From positions 1-41,098 of the forward strand of contig CAJURQ010000035.1 in NCBI GenBank assembly GCA_910588955.1: a DNA stretch of 41,098 nt, read 5' to 3'. Within the stretch, counting starts at the first letter, position 1; every line of letters begins with the position of its first letter. Origin of the DNA: an uncultured Lachnospiraceae bacterium. GTDB taxonomy: Bacteria > Bacillota > Clostridia > Lachnospirales > Lachnospiraceae. A program made the translations under genes and the position numbers. Of this stretch, positions 1 through 8,620 are shown in pieces. Below the pieces are notes generated by a model. It was not told where the DNA came from. It worked only from the letters and a program-made list of their open reading frames with translations, and did not search any database.

Positions 1-71
1 GGTCATGTAGAATTTACCGTTTCATATGGAAGTTAGTTTTACAATTCAGGAAAAAGACTCACGAAATACGT

Positions 72-983
72 TTACGGGAAATTTTTCCCCGCCTCCACAT
101 CCGCCTCGATCTGCCGCCGCAGCGCCTCCACGCTCTCAAATGCACACTCTTTTCGGCGAAATGCCAGAAGTTCCACGGTCATATCCCTGTCGTAGACTTC
201 CCCCGAAAAATCGTAGAGATAAGTTTCCACACCGAGTATCTTCTCCTCCGAAACCGTGGGTTTATATCCCACATTGGAGATGCCCCGGTAAGTCTTTTCC
301 CCAAGCTCTGCCCGGGAATAATAAACCCCGTTCGGGGGCAGAAGCTTTCTCTCATCCGGCAAAAGATTCGCCGTGGGCATACCGAGTTTCCGCCCAAGCT
401 GTCTGCCGTGCACCACCTTCCCGCTCACCCGGTAAGGCATGCCCAGCATGGCGGAAACCTTCTCCATCTCTCCCTCCCGAACCGCCTGCCGCACTCTGGT
501 GGAGCTTACCTCCTCCCCATCCACGCGGACTTTGTCGATCAGTTCCACCTGATATCCGTAAGTTCCGGACAAGTCCGCAAGGAGCGCATAGTCCCCCGCA
601 CCGCCCTTCCCGAAGGAGATATCCGGTCCCGCGCACAAATATGCCGTCCGCATCTGTCCGGCAAGATAACGCGCCACAAAGTCCGAGGGTTCTGTCGCCG
701 CCGTCTCCCTGTTTAAAGGAAACTCGATCAGCACGTCGATCCCCAGCTTCGAAAACATCTCCCTCTTTTCCTCTCTGGTGGACAGTTCCTTCGTCTCCCC
801 GCCGAAAAAGGACGCCGCCGAGGTATCGAAAGTGAAAACTACCGTCTGAAGCCCTTCTTTTTTCTGCTCCAGCACCCGTTCGAGAAGCAGACGATGCCCC
901 AGATGAATCCCGTCAAACTTCCCAAGTGCAACGGCGCTTTTGTTTTCCAGTTGAAATTCTGTTGTGTTCTCTATAATCCGCAT
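72..983 (-). CDS. ribF: Bifunctional riboflavin kinase / FAD synthetase
   Basis: Converts riboflavin to FMN (kinase) and FMN to FAD (adenylyltransferase) in the cytoplasm. The 303-residue length is normal for bacterial RibF. The N-terminal nucleotidyltransferase half shows GKFDGIHLGH (about residues 22-31) and the STRVRQAVREG motif near 160; the C-terminal kinase half shows GRKLGMPTANL (about 197-207) and the conserved PNGVYY. It is the last gene of the rimP-nusA-infB-truB series; its start lies only 2 bases after the truB stop, so the two are translationally close. The truB-ribF adjacency is widespread in Firmicutes. No terminator is visible in the 71 bases downstream, so the transcript probably continues beyond the window. 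Confidence 0.96.
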   Translation of the reverse strand: MRIIENTTEFQLENKSAVALGKFDGIHLGHRLLLERVLEQKKEGLQTVVFTFDTSAASFFGGETKELSTREEKREMFSKLGIDVLIEFPLNRETAATEPSDFVARYLAGQMRTAYLCAGPDISFGKGGAGDYALLADLSGTYGYQVELIDKVRVDGEEVSSTRVRQAVREGEMEKVSAMLGMPYRVSGKVVHGRQLGRKLGMPTANLLPDERKLLPPNGVYYSRAELGEKTYRGISNVGYKPTVSEEKILGVETYLYDFSGEVYDRDMTVELLAFRRKECAFESVEALRRQIEADVEAGKNFP

Positions 984-985
984 AA

Positions 986-1903
986 TTATTTACCTGTCAG
1001 AAACATTTTCACGGGTCTTGCCTCTTTTCCCTCCGCGTGATACTCGTAAATACCGTAAAACCGCCCCGACTCGTCGTACATTCGCAGCCGCTCTCCATTC
1101 TGCGGCGAACCGGGCATTCCGGACATCCCTGCCGGAATTTTGTTCCCGTTCTCCAAAAACCGGCGTGCCGCCGCCGTCACCTTCACTTTCCGACAGTCCC
1201 CGAAGACAGCGTCTGGCGGAATAATAACGCTCGATATTTTATCTTCATCTCGGAGTTTCTCAATCTCCGAGAGCCGCAGCGCATCCTCGATCCCGAAAAT
1301 CCCCACCCTGCTCCTCGTCAGGGACGCCATCGCGCCACCGCATCCGAGTTTCTCCCCGATATCATGACAGAGAGTCCGAATATAAGTCCCCTTCGAACAT
1401 ACCACGCGGAAACGCACCGCAGGAAGGCTCGTCTCCAGAATCTCCAGTTCCCGAATCTGCACTCTGCGGGGTTTGCGCTCCACTTCCTTTCCCGCCCGAG
1501 CCAGCTCATACAGTTTCTTTCCGTTCACCTTGAGCGCCGAGTACATGGGCGGAATCTGATCGTAATCGCCGAGAAAGCTGAGAATACACGCCCGTACCTG
1601 CTCTCCCGCAAGCATCCGGATCGTCCTCTCCTCCGCCTGAAATAACACCTGTCCTGTTAAATCCTGCGTGTCTGTCGCCACGCCGAGCCGGAGCGTGGCG
1701 ATATACTCCTTGTCCCAGTCCGTCAGCATATCGCACAGTTTCGTGCCCGAACCAAAACATACAGGAAGCACGCCGACCGCATCCGGATCGAGTGTCCCTG
1801 TATGCCCTATTTTCTTCTGTTTACAGATGCCGCGGAGCTTCGCCACCACATCGTGGGACGTAAACCCCGCCTCCTTATAAACATTCATGATCCCGTTGTA
1901 CAT
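986..1903 (-). CDS. truB: tRNA pseudouridine(55) synthase
   Basis: Makes pseudouridine 55 in the T-loop of tRNAs. The catalytic motif GHTGTLDPDAVGVLP is at residues 33-47, with the nucleophile Asp39; the KGTYIRTLCHDIGEKLG motif follows in the middle of the protein. The length (305 residues) suits the bacterial family with a C-terminal PUA-like extension. The first ATG (1903) is preceded by AGGGA at suitable distance, 18 bases after the nrnA stop, so it belongs to the same operon. Confidence 0.96.
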   Translation of the reverse strand: MYNGIMNVYKEAGFTSHDVVAKLRGICKQKKIGHTGTLDPDAVGVLPVCFGSGTKLCDMLTDWDKEYIATLRLGVATDTQDLTGQVLFQAEERTIRMLAGEQVRACILSFLGDYDQIPPMYSALKVNGKKLYELARAGKEVERKPRRVQIRELEILETSLPAVRFRVVCSKGTYIRTLCHDIGEKLGCGGAMASLTRSRVGIFGIEDALRLSEIEKLRDEDKISSVIIPPDAVFGDCRKVKVTAAARRFLENGNKIPAGMSGMPGSPQNGERLRMYDESGRFYGIYEYHAEGKEARPVKMFLTGK

Positions 1904-1921
1904 AAATGTCCCTGTCTCTTT

Positions 1922-2878
1922 CTATTCCTGCTCCTCGTCGAGCTGTGCCGCGATCTCGCGCGACAGGTTGTTGATATTGTCATGATATGTACCGTTCATC
2001 ATACACCCCGCAGCGCGCACATGACCGCCGCCGCCAAACTTCACGGCAACCTCCGCCACATTGACTCTGCCGTTGGAGCGCATGCTCACCTTGTACTCCA
2101 ATGTCCCCGTCTCATACATAAAGATGGAGCAGTCCACGCCCTTCACACCCTGCAGCTGATTGACAATCCCGTCCAAATCCTTCGGGGTTACGCAGTAAAA
2201 TTCCATCATGCGCCGGCTCACCATGCTGACAATACACCTGTCGTCCATAAAACGGACGCTGCCCAGAATCGCCCTGCCCATAATCTGTGTCTGGAAATAT
2301 GTCTTCTCATAGAAGGTTTCCTCGATCAGTGCAGAAAAATCAAATCCAAATTTAAGTAATTCTGCCGCTATCTGCATCGTGCGGGGAGAGGTGTTGGAGT
2401 AACGGAAAACACCCGTATCGTGGGCAATCCCGACATAGACCGCCTTTGCGATCACCTCGTCCACCAACTCCGGCTCCATCAGCTCGTAGAGCAGCTCCGC
2501 CGTGGAGCTTTTCTCCGGCTCAATGATATTCACATCACCACATCCTGTATTGCTGATGTGGTGATCAATGTTGACACGCCTTTTGGCACGCCTGTAAATA
2601 GGCAATACGTCTCCCAGACGCTCGTCATTGCAGTCCAGCGCAAAGAAAACGTCATAGACTTCCTCGTTATTAAATTCTGATTTAATATCTTCTATTCCTT
2701 CTAAAACATGGAACGGCGCCGGCGGCTCCTCCAGATAGACGTCAACCCTCGCCCCGGGCAATTCCTTTTTCAGATAATGACACAGCGCCAGACAGGAGCA
2801 CACGCAATCCCCGTCCGGTCTCATGTGCCCGCCGATCGCCACCGTCTTCATATCCTTTAAATCATCAATCCTCTTCAT
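1922..2878 (-). CDS. nrnA: DHH-family phosphoesterase (nanoRNase / pAp phosphatase, NrnA type)
   Basis: Predicted to degrade very short RNAs and dephosphorylate 3'-phosphoadenosine 5'-phosphate. The DHH domain shows the metal-binding HMRPDGDC motif near the N terminus, DCND, and NIDHHISNTGCG; the C-terminal DHHA1 domain ends with GGGGHVRAAGC. The open frame extends 19 codons further upstream, but ATG 2878 gives the family-like start MKRIDDLK and overlaps the rbfA stop by 14 bases, the usual coupling in this operon. From this start it is 318 residues. NrnA next to rbfA and truB is a standard Firmicutes arrangement. Confidence 0.93.
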   Translation of the reverse strand: MKRIDDLKDMKTVAIGGHMRPDGDCVCSCLALCHYLKKELPGARVDVYLEEPPAPFHVLEGIEDIKSEFNNEEVYDVFFALDCNDERLGDVLPIYRRAKRRVNIDHHISNTGCGDVNIIEPEKSSTAELLYELMEPELVDEVIAKAVYVGIAHDTGVFRYSNTSPRTMQIAAELLKFGFDFSALIEETFYEKTYFQTQIMGRAILGSVRFMDDRCIVSMVSRRMMEFYCVTPKDLDGIVNQLQGVKGVDCSIFMYETGTLEYKVSMRSNGRVNVAEVAVKFGGGGHVRAAGCMMNGTYHDNINNLSREIAAQLDEEQE

Positions 2879-3266
2879 TCTCGCTCCCCTTGTCAAACCC
2901 TGCGGCTTTTCGATCCGATGCCACCACTTCCTCAATCCGCTTCGACATATTCACCCCATAGGCGATGGACTGATCCATAATGAAATGAATCTGCGGCGTA
3001 TTGCGGAGATTGATAGTCCTGGCAAGCTGCCCGCGTATATACCCTTCCGCGCTCTGAAGCCCCGCCAGCGTATCCGCCTGCGCTTTCTCGTCTCCCAGCA
3101 CGCTGATCCACGCCTTGCAGGTCTTTAAGTCCGGCGCCACCTCCACCGCCACCACCGAGGTCATCGGCGCAATCCTCGGGTCTTTGATCTCCCCGCGGAT
3201 AATCTGCGCCAACACTCGCTGTACTTCCCCGTTGATACGGGTATTTTTAACACTGTTTTTACGCAT
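2865..3266 (-). CDS. rbfA: 30S ribosome-binding factor RbfA
   Basis: Late assembly factor for the 30S subunit that binds 16S rRNA. The protein has the family pattern: INGEVQRVLAQIIRGEIKDPRI at the N terminus, then MTSVVAVEVAPDLKTCKAWISVLG, and LRNTPQIHFIMDQSI at the KH-domain end. At 133 residues it has a short acidic tail. It sits 52 bases after infB, with AAAGGA before the ATG, and its 3' end overlaps nrnA. The short palindromic sequence ATAACACTCGTTAT lies in the infB-rbfA gap. Confidence 0.95.
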   Translation of the reverse strand: MRKNSVKNTRINGEVQRVLAQIIRGEIKDPRIAPMTSVVAVEVAPDLKTCKAWISVLGDEKAQADTLAGLQSAEGYIRGQLARTINLRNTPQIHFIMDQSIAYGVNMSKRIEEVVASDRKAAGFDKGSENEED

Positions 3267-3318
3267 TCCTGTAAATCCTTTCCTCTGCGCTCATTTATAA
3301 CACTCGTTATTTCTATTG

Positions 3319-6102
3319 TCAGCGCGGCACTTCCACCATGATATACGCCTCCACGATATCCAGCTCTTCCATCTTGTCGAAGCCCTCGAACACAAGACCG
3401 CACTCAAATCCGGCTTTCACTTCCTTCACATCATCCTTGAAGCGTTTCAGGGATGCCAGCTCACCCTCGTAAATCTGCTCCTCGCCCCTACGGATACGGA
3501 TCTTACAGCCTCTCTGGAACTCCCCGTCAAGCACATAGGAACCTGCGATATTGCCGATCGCGGACGCCTTGAAGATCTGGCGCACCTCCGCGTGACCAAT
3601 CACTTTCTCCTCGAAAATCGGGTCTAACATACCCTTCATAGCCGCCTCAATATCCTCGATCGCCTGATAGATAACCTTGTAGAGACGCACATCCACGCCC
3701 TCGCGCTCCGCCACGGTCTTAGCCTGCACATCCGGTCTCACGTTAAAGCCGATGATAATTGCGGAGGAAGCCGATGCCAACGACACATCCGATTCGTTGA
3801 TGGCGCCCACGCCGCCGTGAATGCATTTCACGACTACTTCCTCGTTGGACAGCTTCATCAGGCTCTGCTTCACAGCCTCCACGCTGCCCTGCACATCCGC
3901 CTTCACGATCAGGTTCAGTTCCTTTAAATTGCCCTCCTGAATCTGGTTGAACAGATCGTCAAGGGACATCTTCGTCTTAGTATCTGCAAGCATCTCCTCT
4001 TTATGCTGCGCCATATAGGTTTCCGCATAAGATTTCGCGCTCTTGTCATTTTCATGGACAACGAACACCTCGCCGGCGCTGGGCACGTCGGATAAGCCAA
4101 GAATCTCTACTGGCGTAGAAGGCGTCGCCTCCTTCACTCTCCTGCCCTTATCGTCGATCATGGCGCGCACCTTGCCGTGGCTTGCGCCTGCGGAAATAAA
4201 GTCGCCCACATGGAGCGTACCCTTCTGCACCAGAACGGTCGCCACGGGACCCCTGCCCTTGTCGAGCTCCGCCTCGATCACGAGACCTCTGGCGTTTCTG
4301 TTCGGGTTCGCCTTAAGCTCCAGAATCTCCGCCGTGAGCAAAATCGTCTCCAAAAGGTTTTCAATACCCTCGCCCGACTTCGCGGAGACCGGAACAAACT
4401 CTGTCGATCCGCCCCAATCCACCGGGATCAGCTCATACTCTGTCATCTCCTGTTTCACGCGGTCGATGTTCGCGTTTGGTTTATCAATCTTATTGACGGC
4501 AACGATAATTTCAATTCCCGCCGCCTTCGCGTGGTTGATCGCCTCCACCGTCTGGGGCATAACGCCGTCGTCAGCGGCAACGACCAAAACCGCGATATCC
4601 GTGGAATTAGCGCCGCGCATACGCATTGCCGTGAACGCCTCATGACCCGGCGTATCAAGGAAGGTAATGCTCTGTCCCTTTGCGCTTACCGTGTACGCGC
4701 CGATCGCCTGCGTGATGCCGCCCGCCTCCTTATCCGTAACGTTAGTCTTACGGATCGCGTCAAGAAGGGAAGTTTTACCGTGGTCTACATGACCCATAAC
4801 GCAGATAACCGGAGGACGCGCCACCATGGTAGAGGCATCCTCTTCCTCCTCGCGCAAAAGCTCCTCGATCACATCGACTTTCACTTCCTTTTCGCAGATG
4901 ATCTCATACTCAATGGCGATATTCTCCGCCTCCTCAAATGTGATATCTGAGTTTAAAGTCACGATCTGTCCCTGCAAAAAGAGCTTTTTGATAATCGCGG
5001 AGGGCTGAATCTTCATCTTATCCGCCAGTTCCTTGATAGTCAGGGTATCGGGAACCGTGATCACTTTGATCTGCTCCTCCTTGGACTCCTCAGGCTTTTT
5101 CTCCGGCTTGATAAAGCGCCCCGCCTTATTGCGGTTCTTTACCGCAGCGTCGTCCTCCTCATAGATGTGATCCTTCTTCGAGCGTTTATCCCTCTCTTGG
5201 TTTACCCTGCGCTTCTCGTCGTCCCTGTGCTTCTCCGCGTCCTTACTGGGCGCCTCAGCGATAAAGTCCTTCGGACCGTTATTTTTCCTAAATCGATTGT
5301 CCTGCCCGACATTTCCTCTCGGAGAGCGGTCACCACCGCCGCTGTTCCTGCTAAAAGCGTTGGGAGCGCCGCCACTCTTACGAGCACCCTGACCGTTGCT
5401 ATAATTCGGTCTATTCTGGCTCTCAGGTCTGCGATTTTCTCCTGCACTTGCTACCTTCTCCTGTCCTGCCGCCGGCTGTGTTCCGGCTGCCATATTTTTA
5501 TTGTTTTCCCGTTTCTCCTGCTGCCTCTGCTCCAGCCTTCTTTCCTGCTGCTGTTTCTGTCTCACATCGTAGGGTTCCGCCGTCACGGGAATCGGTTTCT
5601 GAGTGGGACGGATAATCTTATGGGGCGCATTCTGGGGCTGCACCGGGCGCGCGCCGTTAGACAACGGTCTACCGCCTGCGCCGCCACGATTCTGCCCGTT
5701 GCCTCCGCCCTGAGACTGTCTGCCGCCCATCTTGGAATTGTGGGGATTGCTCACGAAGATGATCCGTTTCTTCTTGGGCGCTTCGCCTTTGCTCTCCCTC
5801 TTCTCACTCTCTGCCACGGGCTTTTGAGGTACGGCATTCGCTGCCGCAACCTTCTCTTTTCCGGCTGCCGGCACGGCAGTCTCCTTCGCGGGAGCTTCCG
5901 CTTTCTGCGGTTTTTCTTCCCCGGCTGGCACGGACTTTTCTCCCGAAGAACCGAATTCCTTCCTCACTAAAGCGATCGCCTCGTCCTCGATAGAGCTCTG
6001 CGCCACCTTCACCTCATATCCCTTAGCCTGCAGAAAGTCGATCAGTTCTTTGCTCTTCCTGTCTACCTCTTTCGCAAGCTCATGTACTTTCATCTTCGCC
6101 AT
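3319..6102 (-). CDS. infB: Translation initiation factor IF-2
   Basis: GTPase that delivers initiator tRNA to the 30S subunit and promotes subunit joining. Order of domains: a short N-terminal IF2_N helix (AKMKVHELAKEVDRKSKELI), a long low-complexity Lys/Gln/Arg/Gly-rich linker (about residues 60-350), a second IF2_N region, the G domain with GHVDHGKTSLLD (about 440) and NKIDKPNAN, then the beta-barrel and C-terminal fMet-tRNA domain. The open frame begins 5 codons earlier, but TAGTTGGAGG lies 8 bases before ATG 6102, so the start is MAKMKVHE (927 residues). The L7Ae-family gene stops directly upstream of that ribosome binding site. Confidence 0.97.
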   Translation of the reverse strand: MAKMKVHELAKEVDRKSKELIDFLQAKGYEVKVAQSSIEDEAIALVRKEFGSSGEKSVPAGEEKPQKAEAPAKETAVPAAGKEKVAAANAVPQKPVAESEKRESKGEAPKKKRIIFVSNPHNSKMGGRQSQGGGNGQNRGGAGGRPLSNGARPVQPQNAPHKIIRPTQKPIPVTAEPYDVRQKQQQERRLEQRQQEKRENNKNMAAGTQPAAGQEKVASAGENRRPESQNRPNYSNGQGARKSGGAPNAFSRNSGGGDRSPRGNVGQDNRFRKNNGPKDFIAEAPSKDAEKHRDDEKRRVNQERDKRSKKDHIYEEDDAAVKNRNKAGRFIKPEKKPEESKEEQIKVITVPDTLTIKELADKMKIQPSAIIKKLFLQGQIVTLNSDITFEEAENIAIEYEIICEKEVKVDVIEELLREEEEDASTMVARPPVICVMGHVDHGKTSLLDAIRKTNVTDKEAGGITQAIGAYTVSAKGQSITFLDTPGHEAFTAMRMRGANSTDIAVLVVAADDGVMPQTVEAINHAKAAGIEIIVAVNKIDKPNANIDRVKQEMTEYELIPVDWGGSTEFVPVSAKSGEGIENLLETILLTAEILELKANPNRNARGLVIEAELDKGRGPVATVLVQKGTLHVGDFISAGASHGKVRAMIDDKGRRVKEATPSTPVEILGLSDVPSAGEVFVVHENDKSAKSYAETYMAQHKEEMLADTKTKMSLDDLFNQIQEGNLKELNLIVKADVQGSVEAVKQSLMKLSNEEVVVKCIHGGVGAINESDVSLASASSAIIIGFNVRPDVQAKTVAEREGVDVRLYKVIYQAIEDIEAAMKGMLDPIFEEKVIGHAEVRQIFKASAIGNIAGSYVLDGEFQRGCKIRIRRGEEQIYEGELASLKRFKDDVKEVKAGFECGLVFEGFDKMEELDIVEAYIMVEVPR

Positions 6103-6117
6103 ACTTACTACCTCCAA

Positions 6118-6441
6118 CTATTCCGAATCTCCCAAATGCTTCCGTATCGAATCTGCAAATCCCTCGTCTGTCACCGCAAGAACCGATCTCTCGTCCTTGC
6201 CCATGGAATGTCCAAGCACTGCTTTCGTCCCATGGAACGCACAGGGAACCTCATAAAAATCACACATGTTACTATACTTTTTTCTGGTATTACCCGACGC
6301 ATCCTCAGCTATGATGACCAGAGCTGCCTTGCCGCATTTCACAGCTTGTTCCGTTGCAAATCCGCCACTGACAACATTTCTGGAGCGTGCGGCGAGTCCC
6401 AGCATGGATAATACCTTATCCTTCCCCGGTATCTGCTTCAT
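6118..6441 (-). CDS. L7Ae/L30e-family RNA-binding protein (YlxQ type)
   Basis: Small ribosomal-protein-like (L7Ae/L30e fold) protein, predicted to bind kink-turn RNA; its precise role in Firmicutes is not settled. Visible family features are LGLAARSRNVVSGGFATEQA at the N terminus and ALVIIAEDASGNTRKK in the middle. The start MKQIPGKDK at 6441 is chosen over an upstream in-frame codon because GAGGAGGG precedes it; it overlaps the end of ylxR by 26 bases. At 107 residues it matches the family. The nusA-ylxR-ylxQ-infB order is conserved. Confidence 0.9.
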   Translation of the reverse strand: MKQIPGKDKVLSMLGLAARSRNVVSGGFATEQAVKCGKAALVIIAEDASGNTRKKYSNMCDFYEVPCAFHGTKAVLGHSMGKDERSVLAVTDEGFADSIRKHLGDSE

Positions 6442-6706
6442 GCCTGCCCTCCTCAAACTCCTTCTCCAGATTCGCGTATATTTCATCCGGTATGCGCATC
6501 TTGAAGGACCGTTCCAGACCCTTGTTCCTTCTGGCTTTCACAAGGCACTCCCCGTTCTTGCAAAGGTATGCGCCCCTGCCGTTCTTTCTCCCGGTCATAT
6601 CCAGAGAAACAATTCCCTCCGCACTCTTTAACACGCGCATCATCTCTTTCTTATCCTTCATCTCGCCACAGCCCACACACTGGCGCAGAGATACTTTTTT
6701 TGCCAT
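6416..6706 (-). CDS. ylxR: YlxR-family RNA-binding protein (DUF448)
   Basis: Small basic protein of the YlxR family; homologues between nusA and infB have been described as nucleic-acid binding and as influencing transcription. The N terminus shows LRQCVGCGEMKDKKEMMRV with the conserved CxxC, and GRKNGRGAYLCKNGECLVKA with a second Cys pair. ATG 6706 (96 residues) is preferred to a GTG four codons upstream because GTGAGGGA lies just before it. It begins 20 bases after the nusA stop and overlaps the next gene. Confidence 0.92.
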   Translation of the reverse strand: MAKKVSLRQCVGCGEMKDKKEMMRVLKSAEGIVSLDMTGRKNGRGAYLCKNGECLVKARRNKGLERSFKMRIPDEIYANLEKEFEEGRHEADTGEG

Positions 6707-6725
6707 ACCGTCCCTCACTTCGCGC

Positions 6726-7922
6726 TTACGCTTCGCCTTCCTCTACATACTCGTCAGAGCCGTCCGCGCCGTTGTACGTCTCCTCCTCATACGCCTCGTC
6801 ATAGTTCCCGTAGCCCTCTTCTCCGTAATCTTCCTCGTCATACTCCTCATCGTCGTAGACGTAGTCCTCATAACGGAAGCCGGGCGCGTCTTTCGCCTGC
6901 GTCTCGCTCTTGATATCAATCTTGTACCCGGTCAGTCTCGCCGCAAGTCTCGCGTTCTGCCCCTCCTTACCGATAGCGAGGGAAAGCTGGTAATCCGGCA
7001 CCACCACCTTCGCCGTCTTCTCGTCAGGGTCGGCAAACACCGCGACAATCTTGGCGGGAGACAGCGCATTCTGGATCAGGTTGCCCGGGTTTTCATCCCA
7101 GTTTACGATATCGATCTTCTCCCCACACAGCTCATCCACAATGGAATTGACCCTCGCACCGTTGATACCTACACAGGCGCCCACGGCGTCCACGTTCGGA
7201 TTGTTGGAGCGCACCGCGATCTTCGTCCTGCTGCCCGCCTCTCTGGCAATGCTCATAATCTCCACCGTGCCGTCCTTGATCTCCGTCACCTCTGACTCGA
7301 AGAGGCGTTTCACCAGCTCGGGGTGCGTACGGCTCACCAGAATCCTCGGTCCCTTGGGCGTGTTTCTCACCTCCAGTATATAGACCTTGATTCTCTCCGT
7401 CGGGCGGAAATGCTCGGTGCGCACCTGCTCGTTTTCGTTTAAGATAGCGTCCGCCTTGCCCAGATTGATAGAGATGTTCTTGCCCATGTAACGCTGGACG
7501 ATACCGGTCACCACATCCTTCTCCTTCTCAAAGTACTGGTTGTAGATAACGCTTCTCTCCTCCTCGCGGATCTTCTGCAGGATCACGCTCTTGGCATTCT
7601 GGGTGGCAATGCGTCCGAACTCCTTGGAGCGTATCTCCACGCGGACGATGTCGCCAGTCTTTGCCTTGGGATCGATCTCCTTCGCGTCCTCGGGAGAAAT
7701 CTGCATGACCGGATCTTCTACCTCATCCACAACCTCCTTCTCCGCGTAGCAGTAGTAATCGCAAGTCTCTCTGTCGATTTCCACCTTCACGTTGTCCGCC
7801 TTGCCGAAATGATTCTTGTAAGCGGTGATCAGCGAATTTTCGATCGCCTCAAAAAGAGTGTCCTTGCTGATCTCCTTCTCTCTCTCCAGAATCTCCAGCG
7901 CCTCCATTAATTCCTTATTCAT
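6726..7922 (-). CDS. nusA: Transcription termination/antitermination factor NusA
   Basis: RNA-polymerase-associated factor affecting pausing, intrinsic termination and antitermination. The N-terminal RNAP-binding domain (about 1-125) is followed by an S1 domain (VTGIVQRYMGKNISINLGKA near 140) and two KH domains (VGACVGINGARVNSIVDEL near 245; LAIGKEGQNARLAARLTG near 320). After the KH domains there is a very acidic Asp/Glu/Tyr/Gly tail of about 50 residues instead of the C-terminal repeats seen in proteobacteria. It follows rimP by 47 bases. The leader hairpin upstream of rimP is a plausible target for NusA feedback. Confidence 0.97.
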   Translation of the reverse strand: MNKELMEALEILEREKEISKDTLFEAIENSLITAYKNHFGKADNVKVEIDRETCDYYCYAEKEVVDEVEDPVMQISPEDAKEIDPKAKTGDIVRVEIRSKEFGRIATQNAKSVILQKIREEERSVIYNQYFEKEKDVVTGIVQRYMGKNISINLGKADAILNENEQVRTEHFRPTERIKVYILEVRNTPKGPRILVSRTHPELVKRLFESEVTEIKDGTVEIMSIAREAGSRTKIAVRSNNPNVDAVGACVGINGARVNSIVDELCGEKIDIVNWDENPGNLIQNALSPAKIVAVFADPDEKTAKVVVPDYQLSLAIGKEGQNARLAARLTGYKIDIKSETQAKDAPGFRYEDYVYDDEEYDEEDYGEEGYGNYDEAYEEETYNGADGSDEYVEEGEA

Positions 7923-7969
7923 TTTCCATTGTCCTCCTATGTTTCATTCCTAATGAAAAAATCGTCGCT

Positions 7970-8434
7970 TTAAAAATCAAGTGCCAGCCTGACCGTGGCG
8001 ATAGCAGACCTCTCAAATGTACGCGCGGCGCCGTCCTCCTCAATGGTGATGGTCGCGGCGTCAAACGCCTTCAAAATCCCGGAAAACTCCTTCTGTCCGT
8101 CTATGGGCTTATATGCCTTCAATTCCACCGTCTCCCCAAGGCTTCTCTCCATATGTCTGTCTTTTTTTAAAACCCTGCCGAGTCCCGGGCTGCTGACTTC
8201 CAGTATATAGGCGTCCGGGATAAAATCCTCCGCGTCAAGCGCATCCGACAGGGCACGGCTCACGTTCTCACAGTCCTGAATGTTTACCCCCTCCGGCTTG
8301 TCGATATAAGCCCGCAGATAGTAATCCTTTCCTTCCTTCACATACTCCACATCATAAATTTCCACATCATACTGCGCTGCAATGGGAGAAAGAAGGTGCT
8401 CCGTCTTCTCCTCGTATGTCTCCCGTTTTGACAT
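7970..8434 (-). CDS. rimP: Ribosome maturation factor RimP
   Basis: 30S subunit maturation factor. The sequence shows the family pattern YDVEYVKEGKDYYLRAYIDKPEGV, DCENVSRALSDALD and ILEVSSPGLGRVLK. The open frame continues 33 codons upstream, but AGGAGG lies 7 bases before ATG 8434, and the upstream extension would read through the promoter and leader hairpin. From 8434 it has 154 residues, normal for RimP. First gene of the nusA-infB operon. Confidence 0.95.
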   Translation of the reverse strand: MSKRETYEEKTEHLLSPIAAQYDVEIYDVEYVKEGKDYYLRAYIDKPEGVNIQDCENVSRALSDALDAEDFIPDAYILEVSSPGLGRVLKKDRHMERSLGETVELKAYKPIDGQKEFSGILKAFDAATITIEEDGAARTFERSAIATVRLALDF

Positions 8435-8452
8435 AACAACCTCCTGCACGGA

Positions 8453-8480
8453 AAAGAGCGGACTCGCAAGTCCACTCTTT
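8453..8480 (-). terminator. Leader hairpin of the rimP-nusA operon, possible attenuator
   Basis: On the minus strand AAAGAG and GGACT-complementary arms form AAAGAG-T-GGACT / AGTCC-G-CTCTTT with a 4-base loop and one mismatch, followed by TTTTCC. It lies between the probable transcription start (about 8503) and the rimP ribosome binding site. The shape is that of a weak intrinsic terminator. NusA-dependent attenuation of its own operon has been reported in Bacillus subtilis; whether this hairpin works that way is inference. Confidence 0.6.
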
Positions 8481-8509
8481 ATCTTTGTAACTATTCTTAA
8501 TTCTTTTGT

Positions 8510-8538
8510 ATTATAACACCCTTTTTCTTCCATTGCAA
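8510..8538 (-). promoter_or_regulatory. Sigma-A-type promoter of the rimP operon
   Basis: Minus strand TTGCAA (8533-8538), a 17-base spacer, TATAAT (8510-8515). The predicted start is near 8503, giving a leader of about 70 bases before rimP. Confidence 0.85.
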
Positions 8539-8560
8539 GTGTTTTTAAATATCGCGCGAA

Positions 8561-8589
8561 TTGACAGGGCGGCGGATATCCTTTAATCT
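8561..8589 (+). promoter_or_regulatory. Promoter of the divergent membrane-protein gene
   Basis: Plus strand TTGACA (8561-8566), a 17-base spacer, TAATCT (8584-8589), 31 bases before the ATG at 8621. It is back to back with the rimP promoter. Confidence 0.7.
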
Positions 8590-8620
8590 ATAGATAGTTT
8601 TCAAGTACGGGGGAAAAAAC

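Noticed and set aside
26..835. 269-codon plus-strand frame opposite ribF
   Set aside because: Pro/Ser/Arg-rich low-complexity translation, no ribosome binding site, antisense to a clear RibF.
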